NCBI RefSeq assembly: GCF_017873435.1
Contig: NZ_JAGGKG010000007.1
Coordinates: forward strand, 124,001-188,000
Length of the DNA: 64,000 bases
Direction: 5' to 3'
Source: Paenibacillus turicensis
Lineage (GTDB): Bacteria > Bacillota > Bacilli > Paenibacillales > Paenibacillaceae
Position numbers and translations under genes: made by a program. Under the pieces are notes generated by a model. That model saw nothing but the letters and a program-made list of their open reading frames with translations. It ran no database searches and was not told where the DNA came from. Shown one piece after another: positions 62,017-64,000 of the stretch (position 1 is its first letter; each line of letters starts with the position of its first letter).

Positions 62017-62778
62017 ATGGAATTAACTGCAAACGAAATCGGAATTACGCTTGGCAAAAAGGATATTGTTAAAAACGTTTCAGTATGGGTCAAAGCAAAG
62101 CAATTTGTAGGGCTAATTGGACCCAATGGCTGTGGCAAATCTACTTTATTAAAAAGTATTTATAAAAGCTTAGTACCCCAAAATGGAACTGTTTTTTTAG
62201 GTGATCTTGATCTACTGAAAACCTCTGAGAAAAAGGTATCTCAACAGTTAGGGGTAGTGAGCCAATTTAATGAAATGCATTTTGATTTAACGGTGCTTCA
62301 GATGGTCATGTTAGGACGTACACCACATAAAAAGATGCTTGAAAGCGATAAGAGAGAAGATTATGACATTGTAGAGGATGCATTACAAAGGACTAATTTA
62401 ATAACGTACAAGGATCGCAGCTTTTTGTCCCTATCTGGTGGTGAAAAGCAACGGGTGATTTTAGCTCGTACAATTGCACAGCAGCCACAATTTATGATTT
62501 TGGACGAGCCAACAAATCACTTGGATATTCGGTATCAGCTTGAAATTTTATCCTGTGTAAAAGGCTTAAACATTGGTGTGCTAGCCGCACTCCATGATTT
62601 AGAAACTGCTGCTTATTATTGTGATTATTTATATGCGATTAAAGACGGTGAAGTATATACGCATGGAACACCACAAGAGGTGTTAACGCCGGAAACGATC
62701 GAATCGCTTTATCAAGTAAAATGCCAAACATACATTAATCCAGTTACAAAAGGATTGAGCTTTGCATACGGAATTTAA
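62017..62778 (+). CDS. Iron-siderophore ABC transporter ATPase (FepC/FhuC type)
   Basis: A 253-residue ABC ATPase. Walker A is GPNGCGKST, the signature is LSGGEKQRV, and Walker B is FMILDEPTNHLD. ATG 62017 has GGAGGG upstream. A longer frame from 61981 would overlap the permease gene, and the true start is at 62017. It is the energising subunit of the adjacent permease, and the binding lipoprotein follows 18 nt later. Confidence 0.95.
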   Translation: MELTANEIGITLGKKDIVKNVSVWVKAKQFVGLIGPNGCGKSTLLKSIYKSLVPQNGTVFLGDLDLLKTSEKKVSQQLGVVSQFNEMHFDLTVLQMVMLGRTPHKKMLESDKREDYDIVEDALQRTNLITYKDRSFLSLSGGEKQRVILARTIAQQPQFMILDEPTNHLDIRYQLEILSCVKGLNIGVLAALHDLETAAYYCDYLYAIKDGEVYTHGTPQEVLTPETIESLYQVKCQTYINPVTKGLSFAYGI

Positions 62779-62796
62779 TTTAGGGGGAACATTTTC

Positions 62797-63864
62797 ATGA
62801 AAAGAAATCTAGTAATGGTAACGGCAACTTTATTAGCTATAGTATTGGTGTTAAGTGCTTGTGGGAGTAAAAATGATGCCAAAACAACGGATACCACAAA
62901 AGTGAATAGTAATGTAGCTAGCAATACTCAACAGGAATCTACTCAAACGAGTTATCCGCTCACCATCCAAAACTATAAAAAAGTCGAAGGTGGAACGACA
63001 TGGGAAAAGAAAGATCAGGTGTTTGATAAGACGCCCGAAAGAGTGTTGACAACGACCAAGCCTGCCGCAGAATTACTATTACATTTAGGCTTAGCTGATA
63101 AAATTGCTGCTGTTGGTGCTGATTTTGGAGAAGCGGATCAAACAGTGTCAGCGGAGTATGAAAAATTAAAAAAATTAAGTACTGGCTATATTAACAAAGA
63201 GGTTGCGCTTGGTGTTAATCCTGATCTGATTTTTGGCCGTGGCGGCTTGTTTGATAATGCTGATTGGGGTGTAGGTACCGTTGATAGCATAAATGATATG
63301 GGTGTAAAAACGTATGTACTAGAGTCCTCTGTGACAGGGAGCACTTATGAATCTGTCTATAAGGATATTGAAAATGTAGGGAAAATCTTTAATGTACAGG
63401 AAAAGGCTGCGAGCTACATTAAGGAATTACAGGCAAGACAACAAGGAATTGAAAGCAAATTGGCGACGATTACTGATTCTAAAACGTTTGTCTACTTACA
63501 CATGTCTGATGACAAAGAAGTTGTTGTTTATCCAGCAGGGAATGAATCCTTTTTAAATGATTCGATGAAAATGGTGAAGCTGACTAATGCTTTTGATGGG
63601 CAAACTGCGGACGTGGGCATAGAGACCTTAATTGCTACTGACCCAGATGTGTTAATTATTCCAAATTGGACAGCAACAGGGGGAGCAACGCCTGATAAAA
63701 TTAAAGAAGGCTTATATAATAACCCTAAGTTATCCAGTATGAAGGCGATTAAAAATAAACAAATTTACGCTGTAGAATACAACTATTTATTTGGATATGG
63801 GTACAATACGATTGATGGTATGGAGATTTTAGCGAAGGAAATGTACCCGGATTTGTTTAAATAA
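62797..63864 (+). CDS. Iron-siderophore ABC substrate-binding lipoprotein
   Basis: A 355-residue lipoprotein with a signal ending in a lipobox (VLSACGS, Cys at about residue 22), then a Thr/Ser/Asn linker, and a FhuD/BtuF-like binding domain (ERVLTTTKPAAELLLHLGLADKIAAVG, GVNPDLIFGRGG and ATDPDVLIIPNWTA). The Fur sites upstream point to an iron ligand, and the exact siderophore is unknown. AGGGGGA precedes the ATG. It is the last gene of a three-gene operon. Confidence 0.92.
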   Translation: MKRNLVMVTATLLAIVLVLSACGSKNDAKTTDTTKVNSNVASNTQQESTQTSYPLTIQNYKKVEGGTTWEKKDQVFDKTPERVLTTTKPAAELLLHLGLADKIAAVGADFGEADQTVSAEYEKLKKLSTGYINKEVALGVNPDLIFGRGGLFDNADWGVGTVDSINDMGVKTYVLESSVTGSTYESVYKDIENVGKIFNVQEKAASYIKELQARQQGIESKLATITDSKTFVYLHMSDDKEVVVYPAGNESFLNDSMKMVKLTNAFDGQTADVGIETLIATDPDVLIIPNWTATGGATPDKIKEGLYNNPKLSSMKAIKNKQIYAVEYNYLFGYGYNTIDGMEILAKEMYPDLFK

Positions 63865-63893
63865 TATAAATTAAATGTGAAACAAACTAAAAA

Positions 63894-63936
63894 GAGATAT
63901 ATCTTAAAGAGAAAAAATCCTCTAAAGATATATCTC
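63894..63936 (+). terminator. Inverted repeat after the iron uptake operon
   Basis: GAGATATATCTT (63894-63905) pairs with AAGATATATCTC (63925-63936), a perfect 12-bp stem. The T-tail is weak. Confidence 0.6.
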
Positions 63937-63944
63937 CATTTGTG

Positions 63945-64000
63945 TACTCATTTGAACTAGTTGTTGACCATCACCCTCAACTAGCGAAAAGAGACTTCCA
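63945..64000 (-). repeat. Dispersed intergenic repeat, copy E (cut by window edge)
   Basis: AACTAGCGAAAAGAGACTTC near the right end resembles the reverse complement of copy A (GAAGAGACAGAGCG side and CTAGCGAA). The rest is diverged, and the element runs off the window. Confidence 0.5.

Overview
The window is a chromosomal segment of an endospore-forming, low-GC Gram-positive bacterium. Supporting evidence: strong AGGAGG-type ribosome binding sites, frequent TTG and GTG starts, two T-box leaders, a SAM-I riboswitch, a gamma-type SASP gene behind a sigma-G-like promoter, CotF-like, YtxC and Spo0E-like proteins, and a collagen-like spore surface protein. Gene content and order (pheST-zapA-mutS2, futalosine menaquinone genes, collagen-like spore proteins) fit Paenibacillaceae, perhaps Brevibacillus. 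The genus is an inference. No prophage, transposase, CRISPR array or plasmid gene was seen.

Layout. 1-600: reverse-strand feoAB iron uptake behind a Fur box. 0.7-2.7 kb: a DRE-TIM aldolase-like gene, tRNA-Pro and tRNA-Gly, and a small spore-surface candidate. 2.9-13.5 kb: kimA, T-box/pheS/pheT, a ZapA-like protein with a very long coiled coil, a holin-like membrane protein and mutS2. 13.6-24.4 kb: zinc-ribbon protein, FAD oxidoreductase, CotF-like coat genes, alaR-alaT, a Spo0E-like protein, PduO-type adenosyltransferase, RluA-family synthase, ArsC-like protein, YpcP nuclease, an HRDC protein, and corA with an unlisted 40-residue ORF upstream. 24.5-28.4 kb: SAM riboswitch with metA and metI, then mqnC. 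28.6-33.7 kb: a spore-surface locus with a 573-residue collagen-like protein, a lipoprotein and two glycosyltransferase genes. 33.8-38.1 kb: ytxC, T-box/thrS, a 3D-domain protein and the SASP. 38.3-46.8 kb: an envelope-stress and signalling block (liaFSR, an HtrA-type protease, a second two-component system, and an HPt-REC-GGDEF-REC protein). 46.9-51 kb: ispH, a DAHP synthase and an unusual GSI-beta-type glutamine synthetase. 51-56.2 kb: a LacI-type regulator divergent from a GH94 phosphorylase and a mutarotase-like gene, with three matching palindromic operators. 56.3-60.7 kb: serC, trmL, an AbrB-like regulator and a UbiD-family decarboxylase. 60.8-64 kb: a Fur-controlled FecCD-type iron uptake operon.

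How the parts fit. Both window ends carry Fur-regulated iron uptake. mqnC and the UbiD-like enzyme suggest menaquinone synthesis by the futalosine route. The Thr-rich collagen-like protein beside two glycosyltransferase genes suggests a glycosylated spore-surface filament. The Lia, HtrA and second two-component genes form a cell-envelope stress block.

Most unusual signals: a dispersed non-coding repeat family (five copies, each just after a gene's stop codon, one with a two-armed MITE-like form); the ZapA-coiled-coil protein; a 17-residue collagen repeat with a regular G-V break; the GSI-beta glutamine synthetase; the three-operator LacI/GH94 system; and the 40-residue ORF ahead of corA.
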